NCBI GenBank assembly: GCA_029948255.1 | Contig: JALIZF010001266.1 | Coordinates: 124,001 to 188,000, forward strand | Source: Telmatactis stephensoni | Taxonomy: Eukaryota > Cnidaria > Anthozoa > Actiniaria > Isophelliidae | Direction: 5' to 3' | Length of the DNA: 64,000 nt | Part shown: piece after piece, positions 22,340 through 32,838 of the stretch | Layout: each line of letters starts with the position of its first letter | Position numbering within the stretch: position 1 is the stretch's first letter | Notes under the pieces: model-generated | Database searches by the model: none | Told to the model about the DNA's origin: nothing | What the model saw: only the letters and a program-made list of their open reading frames with translations | Made by a program: the position numbers and the translations under genes

Positions 22340-23588
22340 ACGTTTCTAGATGAAACCTGATGATCGTTTCCTTGTTGTAGTAGTGGATGAATTTCACTGT
22401 TTTTAACTGGTATGCAAAAGATAAAAAGCTTATTGACTCACCTTACTTTGATCTTGCAGGGAAACTACAGCAAAAGAGAAACCCCTATTCTCGTGGAAAT
22501 ATACGGGCTGTTGTCAAGATGCCAATTTTATATCTAACCACTACAGCAAGTCAAAAGACGAGAAGAAAGATCATTAGAATGCTACATATGAATAAAGACA
22601 ACAGTGATTTATCTCTCTCCCGAAAAGATTTATGAAATTTTTGTCAGAGCAAACATCTTCCTGGTTAGTTAAGGATATGAGACAACTATGAACAAACTCT
22701 AAAAACTGTAATTTTTTGTTCATCATTTAAAGAGTGTGGAGGCCTTTATGAAATTTTTGAGGAGCGTTTACCTAACACTTCCAGTGTCGCCATGTTTCAT
22801 GCCAGAACTCCAGAAAGAATTAAGAATAATGTCCTGGCAGACTTTACTCAAGTAGATTACAAGATAAGAGTCATGGTAGCCACCAGTGCCTTTGGGATGG
22901 GTGTAGATATCCCAAACATCACAAGAGTCATCCATTTCGGTGTACCACAAGACATGGAGTCTTATGTCCAGGCTGTAGGAAGAGGAAGACGAGATGTCTG
23001 TGCTGTTTTATATTACAGAAATTAACATCTACACCATCGGGATGACAAAATGCACCATTTTGTCAGAAACAAGGAAGAATGCAGATGACTGCAAAAACGA
23101 AAAAAAAAAAAGGAAAATATGTCTTCACAGGTGTTGTGACATTTGCTCACTAACATGTAAATGTGGTGCATGTCCAAAAGAATTATACAAACAATCTGCC
23201 TATTGTGATGTCAGTCAAAGAAACTCTTACTCGCCAGTTTACAGAGGAAGACAAAGAGACATTTGTATCTGTTTTAAAGGATGTTAGAGGGGAACAAAGT
23301 GGCACATCAGTTCTTGGAACAACTTTCTTTGAAAATATGCTAAGTGACAGTGTCATTACATAGTTGGCAGACAACTTGGGAAATGTTTTTACAGCACAAT
23401 ATATTGTGGAAAACTTCCCCATTCTAGATGAAAGGGTCGCCAAAGAAGTGTTAAGTGTTTTTAATGACATGTTTAGAGATATAACTGAGGCAACAAGTGT
23501 GAAAATGTTGGATTGTGATGAGGACTTTTATTTTCCTTCTGTAATTGAAAGCCTGTGTGATAATGATACAAGTGATGATTCAGATTAA
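22340..23588 (+). pseudogene. RecQ-like DNA helicase relic
   Basis: Near 22360-22400 the text reads LVVVVDEFHCF, a DE-x-H box (motif II). LTTTASQKTRRKIIRMLHM follows, like motif III (TATA-S). KTVIFCSSFKECGGLYEIFE and SVAMFHARTPERIKNN are the start of the C-terminal RecA-like domain. VMVATSAFGMGVDIPNITRV is motif V and VQAVGRGRRD is motif VI. Further on, HRCCDICSLTCKCG resembles the zinc-binding Cys cluster of RecQ. A C-terminal region runs 23163-23588 with one TAG at 23361. At least three frameshifts are present. The N-terminal Walker A domain is missing or unrecognised. It may be a host gene copy or TE-carried. Confidence 0.7.
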
Positions 23589-23589
23589 G

Positions 23590-24035
23590 TGAATTTTTGT
23601 CAATAAGTTCACTAAACTCTAAGTATATTATATAATCTTCAATCATTTATGAATGCAAGTATAAGGAATATTTACTGTACAAATCGAAACATTAGGCCAT
23701 GCATGCTCAAAAAATCCCCATACCTTTGGTAAAACTAGCAGCAAATGTCAGAATATGTATTGGGAATTTCTTTATATTACATTGTTTATATATCAGCTGT
23801 TTTTAGTTTTGTCGTTGCTTTTATTTGTTTCTATTTTTATCTCTTCTTGCAAAGAGGCTACAAATTCCGAAATCGATGTTGGTCTATACAAAGACTTCAT
23901 GTCAAAGTTGGCCAACACGAGGCTCAATGAGTAAAAATGCGCTAAAGAGAGAGACTTGAAAAACAAAAGGAGGTTGTGAATGCTGACAAAATGCAACATC
24001 CTAAACTTAAACCCTACACTATTGCATAGCCTATG
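23590..24035. other. Intergenic stretch
   Basis: No supported gene. The minus-strand frame 23793-23999 shows no motif. Confidence 0.35.
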
Positions 24036-24039
24036 CTAT

Positions 24040-24480
24040 ATGCTACTTTCCCCAATGCTGGAAAGACCTTTCACTCTACCAGCTGCTAATCCTGCAAAAT
24101 TATCACCAGTTCTATGTGCGGGCCTGGCTCGAGTACGATAAGGCCTTCCAGGAGCACGCAGCAGCGAGTAAACTCACAGATTGGTCCAAGATTAACAGCC
24201 AGCTATACAGTCTCCACACCCAGGGATCTGTGTCATGTGCTCTCAGTGCTATATTGGTTGAAAACTCTGAACCCAAGGGATTGACCAATAGCGACACGAT
24301 ATGTTGTTAATGGAATTGTGGGCAGTGTTCATCTCGCTATACTGCCTGTCAATTTTCACACAAGTTGTCTTGTTTTGGCCGCCATCACTCGATTGATTGC
24401 CTGAGTTCTGCTGAAGAGTACTAATTGGAGTCCAAGCGTAAATCCAATTTTGCTGAGTTGTCGGAAATCGCAAGTGCTTA
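24040..24480 (+). pseudogene. Retroelement Gag relic (second YR-type or related element)
   Basis: A single frame with stops at 24308 and 24420 reads WLEYDKAFQEHAAASKLTDW, KINSQLYSLHTQ, then WNCGQCSSRYTACQFSH and GRHHSIDC. The order (WL-YD-FR-HAA...DWS-IN-QLY...W-G-C...C-F-H...H-DC) matches Gag-like ORFs of tyrosine-recombinase or related retroelements that I recall from coral and sponge genomes. Its RT partner follows about 550 bp downstream. The intervening stretch (24480-25025) holds no recognised coding sequence. Confidence 0.55.
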
Positions 24481-25024
24481 AAGCATAGTTCTTTCAGAAA
24501 TTACTTCTTTCTATTGTTAGCTATTGTTTTTGCCCTCATGATTTGTTCACGTCTATGTTTCCTGTTCTTGGGCTAGTCTAATGAAAATCAGTCGCATGAA
24601 TACATAATATATATAACGATAAACAGGCTAAATAACTGATTTGTAATGTCCTAATGATTGTTTCAGTGCATTGCAGGCCATTTGTGATTTTTGCATTACT
24701 TTGTGACTTAGGCAGTACTCTAGATCAAGGTTACAGGAACATGTATTAAGGCCAAACAAAAAAATATTTGTGTTTCCGGTTGCGCGACTGACCATTGTGA
24801 TTAGGCACTTGGCATTTACTTCGAGTGTCATTTTAATTGCTGTCAATCAAGGCCATTTATCCCTTTATCTATGTTTGACAGAACAAAGGTTAAACAATTT
24901 TCACATCTCTTGAACTCAATTACCCAGACCTTTTGTTTTGCAGTTAAACGACATCAATTAGTCTTTGGCACCTTGTATTTCTGTTCAGTCAGTCTAGAGG
25001 TAGAAACTTCTTGTTCATATCTAG

Positions 25025-25805
25025 TTTGTCTCCCTTTTAGCTCAGTTTAATCTCCCTCTGGTGTCTGACATTACACCCCATTGTGTTGAACGGTTTACCC
25101 AGGAATTATTGTCATACCCGAATCGAATTCAAGTTGCTTATGTCCTGAATGGGATTCGCAATGGTTTTAAAATTGGCTTTCAACAAAAGCTGAGTACCCT
25201 AAGATTGTCCAAGAGTAATAAGGATTCTGTCATCAATAACCTTTTGACGCCCCTCCTCTACAGGATTTGCACATTAGCAGCTTTGGCGTGATACCAAAGC
25301 GTGGCCAGCCTGAAAATGGAGGCTCATTGTGGACCTTAACTATCCTAAGGGGCCTATTGTTAATGATGGCATTGACCGAGAAGAGTATACTCTTCAGTAT
25401 GTCAGGGTGGATCAAATAATTCGTATGATCACTAGCCTGGGCCCAGTGGCACTAGTGGCAAAGTTTGATGTAGAACCAGTGTATCACAACATCCCAGCCC
25501 ATCCTCCTGATAGGTACTTGCTTGGTATGCACTGGCAAGGAAAGTGCTACGTTGATCTGTCACTACCCTTTGGTCTTTGTGCCACCCCGTTCATTTTTAA
25601 CGCTGTAGCTTTGATGATAGAGTGGATTCTGGTGAATAATTACCAAGTTACCAATCTCAGATTCACCAAGTGGTGCAATTCCTCCTTTACCAACATTGGT
25701 AAGACCAATGTTGTTGTTTTCTTCAAAAATGTTCTCATAGATTTTCTTCAAATTTTCTCTGACTATAGATCTACCATCAGGCATAAGTTAACTCCCAGTA
25801 TCTAG
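25025..25805 (+). pseudogene. Retroelement reverse transcriptase relic (DIRS/Ngaro-like)
   Basis: Block 25061-25260 reads LSYPNRIQVAYVLNGIRNGF, the pre-RT region. A frame change leads to LHISSFGVIPKRGQP near 25270-25310. Block 25329-25700 has LNYPKGPIVNDGIDREEYTL, ALVAKFDVEPVYHNIPAHPP, RYLLGMHWQGKCYVDLSLPF and GLCATPFIFNAVA. These are RT motifs 1 to 4 in the style of YR retroelements. It stops before the YxDD box, so the copy is 3'-truncated. Residue V in FDVEPVYHNIP replaces the usual FDVESAYRNIP-like pattern. Confidence 0.75.
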
Positions 25806-25829
25806 ATGTAAAAAAGTCCTATTATTTTT

Positions 25830-26405
25830 TTGTGTGTGTGCATTTATTTAAAAGACATTTGCAGATCAAGGGATATAAATCTTGTTTTAAATGTAGATGT
25901 AATGAATACTTTGTTAAAATTAATGTTTTCTGTGCTTCATCTACAATACATAGAAAAGTTGTACATTCTACGGTGCTTGGCACTGACTGTGTCTGTATGT
26001 GTGCCTGTTAATTTGATTGGCAAGTTGCTCATGCAAGTTATACTGAGAGTCTCTTTCCCTGCGAGTCTGTGAAGCAGGTCGAAAGGAGGCCAGGTTTGAA
26101 ATCAAAGAGCCAGACAAGCTGTCACTTGAGCCAAAGTATATTGGAAATTAAATCAAAAACTAAAATATTGCACCAAACTTTTCTCATTACCTCTCATCAA
26201 CAAACTCGGCTTTTTGGTTGTAGGTTTGGACATCTAAGTGTCATTTTATTAGATTGATAAGATTTAGCGGCGGGGATCACATATTATTAGATTGCTTGGT
26301 TTGGTTGTTGCTATGTAGTCTTGTCATAAATGAGAAACGATAACAAAGACACACTTACAACGCTTGTAGTCCACAGTCCCGAGGGTCCAGATCCTATTTT
26401 TTTCT
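25830..26405. other. Intergenic stretch
   Basis: No supported gene. One GCGGCGGGGATCA unit at about 26266-26280 is an outlier of the tandem array that follows. Confidence 0.4.
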
Positions 26406-26408
26406 CCA

Positions 26409-26502
26409 GGGATCATTTAAGCGGCGAATGAGGATCATTTAAGCGACGGGGATCACTTAAGCGGCGGCGATCACTTTAGCGGCGGGGATCACTTAAGCGG
26501 CT
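26409..26502 (+). repeat. Tandem repeat, about 18-bp GATCACTTAAGCGGCGGG unit
   Basis: Five imperfect copies of a GATCAYTTAAGCGRCGGG-like unit lie head to tail. Each contains GATC and a TTAAGCGG core. No coding frame is implied. Confidence 0.75.
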
Positions 26503-26637
26503 GTACAGCACTCTACCTGTTTTCATAGTAATATATTTGACATTATAATTGCCCTAGTACCATTGAGCTCTGCACCATCTTTGGCAATTTCAAGATGACG
26601 GGACTGTCTCCAGTCGCTAAAGACAGCATATGGCCCA

Positions 26638-26733
26638 CGCAGTTTGCAGATATGGGTTTATCATGTCACAGGCAGTTTTCCAGATAGGGAATTATCATGT
26701 CTCAGGCAGTTTCCAAGTATGGGTTTATTATGT
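26638..26733 (+). repeat. Tandem repeat, about 33-bp unit, three degenerate copies
   Basis: The unit runs GCAGTTTGCAGATATGGG then TTTATCATGTCACAG. It recurs from about 26674 and from about 26705 with small changes. The open frame 26630-26839 is a by-product of the repeat. Confidence 0.65.
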
Positions 26734-27085
26734 AGTTCCCAGAAAAATAGACCCATCTTTGGGAACTAAGGTGGTTCACAAACAGCTTGTTAAATTACAA
26801 GTTTCATGTTTTTTAATTCATGTACATAGCAACACATGAGGCTGAGTACAAATTAATAAGTTTGCATAACTTATACTATATTGTATATGAACTAGAGTGC
26901 AAAACAGCACAAGTGTGAAATCCTTGTTATGCTAAATTGAACTATTAAAATTACAACTTTCACTATAACACAACAGTAACAGTAAAGATAATTAAACATA
27001 ACATCTGTTATAATGATGATGATGATGAACTTTATTATTCACAAAATCCCAAATCTCTAATAAGTACAAACCTTATGCTGTTTAA

Positions 27086-27430
27086 GTGCCTGTTTATCAA
27101 AAACAAAAACTGACAAAACTCTTTAAACATATCTCAAATTTTGATAATTTTATGCTGAAGTTAAGCGCAAAGATGGTGATTATTACAAACAGGAGTCTGA
27201 AAATTATGCAAAGTGTCGTTGAGCACCATTTCAAAGAGAATGACTATCCAGTCAGCACTGTACGAGGACACAAATTTCACAATTTACAGCAGATTATCAA
27301 TGCAAAAGCCATCACATTATGTCAACACGCTGGGGCCAGACCTCCCCTAAAACATTTCATCAACGCGTGGGAAACCTTTTCCAAGATGGCGGATTTTTAC
27401 GACTGCAAACGCTCATGGGTAGCCTTTTAG
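27086..27430 (+). pseudogene. Crypton/DUF3504-type tyrosine recombinase, N-terminal fragment
   Basis: The frame contains NRSLKIMQSVVEHHFKEN, DYPVSTVRGHKFHNLQ, then IINAKAITLCQHAGARPP. This resembles the N-terminal SAM-like region of DUF3504 proteins (L-x-S-x-x-R-H-L...YP-S-I...F-x-x-L-x-A-K-x-K), the Crypton-derived family that includes the ZMYM and QRICH1 C-termini. No catalytic half follows here. A DUF3504 C-terminal relic lies 10 kb downstream (37200-37985) on the same strand, but with many unrelated elements in between. Confidence 0.45.
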
Positions 27431-27439
27431 ATACCGGTA

Positions 27440-28005
27440 AAAAAACTGTCAGAAAATGCCGAATAAAAAGCAAAAATAAGGAGACTGGGTACTGCTAATC
27501 GATAAACGGAGGGGAAAACGAAAAAGAAGGCTTCCCAGGCTTGGATTTGAGGTAAGATATGCGAACTCATTTAGAATTTTATACTTAACATTTATGAAAA
27601 AACAACACCGACTCTCAACCTCATGATCGTTCTTCTTCAAAAAGAGAGTTCACTAGGTAAGATTTAGAAAAACTTAACATTTAAAAAACGGACGAAATCT
27701 TGAAAACTAAAATGATACGATGATACATCTATGTTTGAAGTTGTTTTTGGTCCATTAAAACATGGCTAATTTTTTCTCACTAGAAAAAAACATGAAGGGT
27801 TCCTGAACGCGATACTAGTAATTAAGTTACTTACAGACATGTCATGATTGGCACCAGCGATGAGATCAACAGGTAATCAATAAAAACCGAAGTGCCTTAA
27901 TTTGATAAAAATAATTTGATAAGGGCATAAGCAAGATATGAATTAGTGATAAGCTTAACAAAAACTGCAATCCATAACTAAATACTAAAACATGTAAATA
28001 TATCT
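27440..28005. other. Intergenic stretch
   Basis: No supported gene. This could be the intron ahead of the candidate exon at 28011. Confidence 0.35.
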
Positions 28006-28010
28006 TATAG

Positions 28011-28215
28011 TTCATCAGTTTCTGAAAGACAGCCAAACAGATTTAAGATTGGTGCCTTCAACAGATTAAAGAAGGAACGAGTTAATCAAGAATTGAAAAC
28101 AAAATTGGAAAATGATTGTCAACTGAATGATCTGAAGAAAGAAATTCAAGTTATAAATAAGGATATCCATGCCTTGGAAGAAAGATTGCACAGAAAAAGG
28201 AAAAGGATTGAAAAT
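28011..28215 (+). CDS. Candidate coiled-coil exon
   Basis: A TATCTTATAG acceptor precedes 28011 and a GTAAGC donor follows 28215. The 205 bp between them is fully open in one frame: SSVSERQPNRFKIGAFNRLK, then KLENDCQLNDLKKEIQVINK and LEERLHRKRKRIE. The strong charge and leucine spacing indicate a coiled coil ending in a basic patch. No neighbouring exon was identified, so the gene is unknown. It could be a host exon or a TE ORF1-type exon. Confidence 0.45.
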
Positions 28216-28463
28216 GTAAGCATGCATAATTTAATAATCAAATAAGGACATGTAGTCAGGGCCATACTTGTACATGCATGTAGACTTTGTATGAGGAAAG
28301 TTCTTATCCCCTTTGTACATTTTTAAGCAATATGTTTTATTACTTATAGAAGCTAATAACAATTTGCAGACAATCAAAAGTAGATCTATGCCCTTTTCTT
28401 TTTAATCAATATTTGTATTCCTATTGAGTAATATAAATTAAATCTGTTAAGGGTTATGAATCT

Positions 28464-28738
28464 ACAATCCGCGCCTTTATTAATGACACACACATCTAAA
28501 TTCTAACACAATACGCTTAAACAACCACTTTCTTGGTCATTATCTGCATCTCGGTAAAACCCCCCCTCCCCCATGTCAATGTTGAGGGTCGCAACGTTCC
28601 CCGTGTAGCGCGAGCATCACCAAGCAACATTGACGCGGGGGGAGGGGGGGACAAAAGTCGGGTGACGTGCGCTGCTGCATTACAGTAATTTATCATGCTC
28701 CATGCATGGCTGTGTCAAAGTAAAAAGGCGCGGATTGT
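28464..28738. mobile_element. 275-bp MITE, copy 1 (C/G-tract hairpin family)
   Basis: Inverted ends ACAATCCGCGCCTTT (28464) and AAAGGCGCGGATTGT (ending 28738) bound the element. CT flanks both sides, suggesting a 2-bp target duplication. The centre pairs CCCCCCCTCCCCCATGTCA with the G-rich strand before ACAAAAG, flanking CAATGTTG/CAACATTG. An apparently identical copy lies at 34605-34879. Two-bp duplications occur in ISL2EU-type elements, which is a possible but unproven assignment. Confidence 0.8.
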
Positions 28739-30893
28739 CTGAGAAGGAACGCAGGTGACAAAAACAAGGCCTCGTGCGAGTATTTGTGTTTGACATGTTA
28801 GCCGACGTCCGAAATGACATCCCATGTTGCAACAGAACATGTCGTCATCAATTCGAAAGTAAATTAAGAATATATTCTAAATGAAAATTGATGATTGTTG
28901 CTATTCCATATGTAGCACATTTGCGTGCGCCCGCCTAACTATGGGACGGAAAATTATCTCTGCAGAAACTAAAGCATTAGTTAAATTTCTGAGCATGCAG
29001 GGCAAGTTCTCTAAGAAAAAAATTGCCGAAACATGTGGAGTATCGCGTTCGACTGTATACAGATGTCTTTTGGCCGTCAAGGAAAAGAAACAAAAAACCA
29101 AGACCAAAGTAGGGAGGAAACGGATATTTCAAGTTAGAGAGGAGCGTAGGATGAAACGCTGTATCAACAAGCTGCGACAGGAAGAGGGCAATTTCACAGC
29201 ACAACGCCTTCTTGTGGAGATGAACATTCCAGGCAATGTAGCTTCAGTGAGGACCATGCAAAAACATTTGAATCGACTTGGATACCGATATGTGCAAGCA
29301 CGAAAGAAAGGTATATTGACAAGGAAGGACCGAAGGCTGAGAATGGTTTTCGCGAAAAATTTCAAAAGAAACTATGGAACAGAATTCTGGACTGAGAAAG
29401 TAGCATTTTTGTGGCTACTGCCTCGTAAGAGGCAGAAGCCCACTATGTCATCGAGTTGTAAGTCCGTAACACCACAGGAACTCCAAAATCGGAAAACGTC
29501 GGGACCAATTAGCAGCTCGAATTCTATCTATCGGCACATCTACGCCTATTGTCCGGAAAATCGAAATGTCTCCGAACTTCCGCGATCACTACCGATTTCG
29601 TCAGTTCCATATGCCAAACGCCAGAAATACAATGCTTGATGACAATGCTGGGTCGTTGTACCCGTTCATCAGCTCTGAAGATGTTGATTGAATAAAGTAG
29701 CTAAGAAAGGTAAGTTATTTTCTGCATATTGTGCTCAACTCTTGTCTGCAAAGCTGTCTTAGGACTTTTTGTTTAGCAGTGACATTTTTTCGTGACGCCA
29801 TGCACTTGTGTGATTCGACACGTCGAACAATTTATCCAATTTACTTATGAGATTTGTCGCCTACTCTCTGTGCAATTCGCTTCTAAGCTTAACTAGCTTT
29901 ATAGGCAAGCTTTTTAGATTAAATTTATAAATTAGTAATCAGTACCGGGAATCAGTAGTAGACAAGTGATCGCCGAAAATGGCCATCATCAGTGAACTAA
30001 AAAGCGTTTTGCCCATTGCAGTTTACTAACCTCTCAAAATTGTTTTCATGGATACCAGAAATAGTAATCTTCACTGTGACCGACGATATTAACAATGAGA
30101 ATATTTAATTTGACCTTTGATTTGTTTATCAGTGTCACGTAACTGCAAATATATCCTTGTGCCTCAAGTCAATAAAGTATCTTAACATAAAGTATATCAA
30201 ACAGAATCTCCTTTAAAAACAGGAAAAAAAGCCCAAAATAATCCACTTAAGTATGGACTTATATGACTTATGGACTGATGTATGTACGCTGAACACGTCC
30301 CTCCCAGGTTCATGTCACACAACTGAGCTAATTAGATTCACTTCCTCAAACGCCGGTGAGAGAAATATAAAATTCGCAGAAAAATTCAAACATTTTATTC
30401 CAAAAAGCGGCCAGAGCGAGAAGCCATTTTGGCTCTTGTTTAGATTGAATTTCCTTTCTTCATGACAAAAATCACTACTACTTTCTATATTACTTCATAA
30501 ATAGCAATTAAAAAAAACAATTCATTTGGAGATGTCTACTACAAAATGTTAGTGTTTATTTTTGTCAACCCTAATCAAACACATCAATGTATTCGTCTCT
30601 TTTACACTTTAATTCAATTGTGCTCTTTTCTTGTCATTCAATTAGAGTGATTACACTTAACCTGAGAAAAAGTACAAAATCTAAATAGCTGACTAAAAAG
30701 TTAAAAATCCTTTCTTTCCTATTGAGTTTAATAGTGCTATACTTTGCATTATTTACCTAGTGCAACTCTATTATACTTTAACATACTATTACTATTACAA
30801 CTATTTTGCTTTGTTTCAGAGGTTATGTCATAACCATTTTAAGACATAAAACAAAGTCTAAGTTAAGTTGTAATACCTGTAGTTAAATTGCAA

Positions 30894-31180
30894 TAGAGTG
30901 GTTTACATAAACCTGTGAAATAAGTATTAGCAATTAATGTGTAATAATCAAATAAGAACAAAAGAAAACAATTGAAATAGGGTCTACTAATGGCCTCTTT
31001 ATATGAAGGCAGGTTGTCCCTGCTATAGGATGGATAATCTTTTTCTTTTTTCCCTGGGGATCGACATACAAAACAAAAGACTTATCCTTCCTACCAGGGA
31101 CAACTCGCCTTCATATAAACAACACCTAATAAGTATCATATTGTTTAGTATTTTTCATGGGTTTATGAAAATCACTCTAA
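30894..31180. mobile_element. Small MITE (TAGAGTG ends), interrupted
   Basis: The left end ATAGAGTGGTTTACATAAAC and the reverse complement of the right end (TTAGAGTGATTTTCATAAAC) are similar inverted termini. The interior shares AACAAAAGAAAACAAT and a TCTACTAATGG/TCTATTAG stretch with the element at 36241-36399. Another palindrome (30998-31119) sits inside it. Confidence 0.55.
30998..31119. mobile_element. Nested palindromic MITE (ATATGAAGGC ends)
   Basis: TTTATATGAAGGC at 30998-31010 is matched by GCCTTCATATAAA ending at 31119. The pairing continues through AGTTGTCCCTGG and GGAT(G/A)A. A related piece occurs at about 56560-56644 (ACTCGCCTTCATGTGAACGG). Confidence 0.65.
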
Positions 31181-32386
31181 AACAATATTTGAATTAATTA
31201 AGATGTATTACAATATGATATGTTAAAGTATACTTAATTCAATTGTCAACCAAATCCTACATTTCAGTCTTTAATACTCGAAATGAAAACAAAACACTGC
31301 ATATCACTGTCCTATAAAAATCATTTTCACTTCCAGCATGCATCTGAACTGCCTCTTCTTTAAAGGCAGTAGACACATGCGGATAATATCCGCCTATTTT
31401 TCTTTGATGCTGTGAGTTTTTACCATAAATATAACCCGTTAGACCAAGCAAGAGCACCTGATGGTCTAATATGGAGACTCATGTCCGAAGGACTATCGGA
31501 GCATTGCACAGCAAAAGGGTCTAAAGTTGGGTCGGGGGGTCGAGTTGTAAAATTCTTTGTAGCCATTTCATACAACGAAGGTGTAGTTTTATGTGAAACC
31601 TATGAAAAACTAAATGGCGATAGCTTTACACAATTCATTTTCGATCATTTTGGTAAAGCGTTTCGTCGTAGTAAGAAAGGTCGTTCTCGAATATTTGTAC
31701 AAGACGGAGATCCTAGTCAAAACTGTGCACAAGCAAAGGAAGCTTTGAAAGCAATACGTGCAAAAATGTTTGCAATACCTGCCCGTAGCCCAGATCTCAA
31801 TCCCATAGAGAACTTTTTCCATACAGTGAAAACGGATCTGAGGCAACAAGCAATAGATCAGAAAATAGAATACAAAACAGTTGACAAATTCGCTAAGCGT
31901 ATAAGATCACTAATGCTCAGTAATTGTTATAAAGCCCAGATAAATAAGACCATTTTAAGTCTCAATAAGCGCATCGATTTGATCATTCAAAACCAAGGTC
32001 GACGTTTGAAGTATTGAGACTGAGATAAATGTAATACGGTTCGGTCAAACACTTTTCTAGTTGTGAATTGTAAATATTTTATTCAAAAATCCGGTGATAA
32101 ATAACTCTGTACAGTTACCACGATGAACTATGAATAAATGCTTGAAACTGTCAAGAGACAGCCTATGGTCAATGTGTAATTTTACATTTCGGGCAAGCTG
32201 CATAATACGTATCATGTTACACTACTGTAAAGTATAAATACTAGCACAAAGTGCTTTCAAAATGTACATCGCGCTGAAATCTTCTCTTTATACGGAATGC
32301 ACCGTTCAGCTAACTTAGTCACAAATTCACTATAAAGTTTTAACACATACAAAGGTGCAGAAAAACCCAAAATTTGCGCAAAAACA

Positions 32387-32476
32387 ATGACGTCCACGGT
32401 TTACACTCAGAGAGTTAATATACTAACTCAGATGTCTTTTATAATAGGATTGCAAACCGTAAACCGTTGACGTCAT
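32387..32476. repeat. Inverted repeat with TGACGTC arms
   Basis: ATGACGTCCACGGTTTAC (from about 32387) pairs with GTAAACCGTTGACGTCAT (to about 32476) with one mismatch and a 54-bp spacer. Each arm carries a CRE-like TGACGTCA/C. No element boundary was found. Confidence 0.55.
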
Positions 32477-32838
32477 CCAGAATTGTCATCAAGCAAACCG
32501 AACAATGTACTCCACTAGAGGCCATTTGAAAGCCTTAATGATTTCAAAAACATGTCTAAGAAAAATACGAATTTGAAATTGTAGCCGAAGTGTTGTGTAA
32601 TATTCAAGAGTTAACACTATTACTGCCACATTTGAAAGAACAATGCTTGAAGCCTTTGCACAACGTTGCCCAGTCAATATAAGTGTATCGAATTTCTAAT
32701 CTCATGCAATGTACAGGAGTCAGTTTTCAATCTGGCCGCAATGAAAATGCTCAAGAAAAAATAAATGAAAAATAAAACACGCCAAGCTTTCGTGCAAAAA
32801 AACGCCCATATTATCAATCAAACTTAATATAATTATTC

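Larger units (their letters stand above)
29411..31395. mobile_element. 1985-bp insertion in the Tc1 transposase, unclassified
   Basis: ATTTTT at 29405-29410 and 31396-31401 is a probable 6-bp target duplication. The left end (CTACTGCCTCGTAAGAGGC, 29416-29434) is similar to the reverse complement of a sequence about 20 bp inside the right end (31351-31377). The right terminus also has a perfect short hairpin, GCGGATAATATCCGC. No transposase is recognised. It holds two nested elements (30894-31180 and 30998-31119). The superfamily is unknown. Confidence 0.6.
28941..32017 (+). pseudogene. Tc1/mariner DD34E transposase, split by an insertion
   Basis: The ATG at 28941 opens MGRKIISAETKALVKFLSMQ followed by a helix-turn-helix (KKKIAETCGVSRSTVYRCL), a second helical domain (RRMKRCINKL, FTAQRLLVEMNIPG) and RRLRMVFAKNF, all in one frame to 29410. 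The catalytic half resumes at 31402: DAVSFYHK with the first Asp, SGGRVVKFFVAISY, FVQDGDPSQN with the second Asp, and SPDLNPIENFFH with the Glu. Thirty-four residues separate Asp and Glu, the Tc1 DD34E signature. Removing 29411-31401 rejoins the frame exactly, so the transposase may have been intact when the insertion occurred. The stop is at 32015. Confidence 0.85.

Noticed and set aside
22340..23588. Helitron helicase as identity of the helicase relic
   Set aside because: Motifs are RecQ-type (DE-x-H box, FGMGVD, CCDIC cluster) with no Rep/HUH block or Pif1 signature.
26409..26502. CRISPR-like array
   Set aside because: Units are directly adjacent without unique spacers, and the window is eukaryotic.
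29411..31395. Helitron as identity of the insert in Tc1 (terminal hairpin at the right end)
   Set aside because: A 6-bp flanking duplication is present and there is no TC start or CTRR end, so a Helitron is unlikely.
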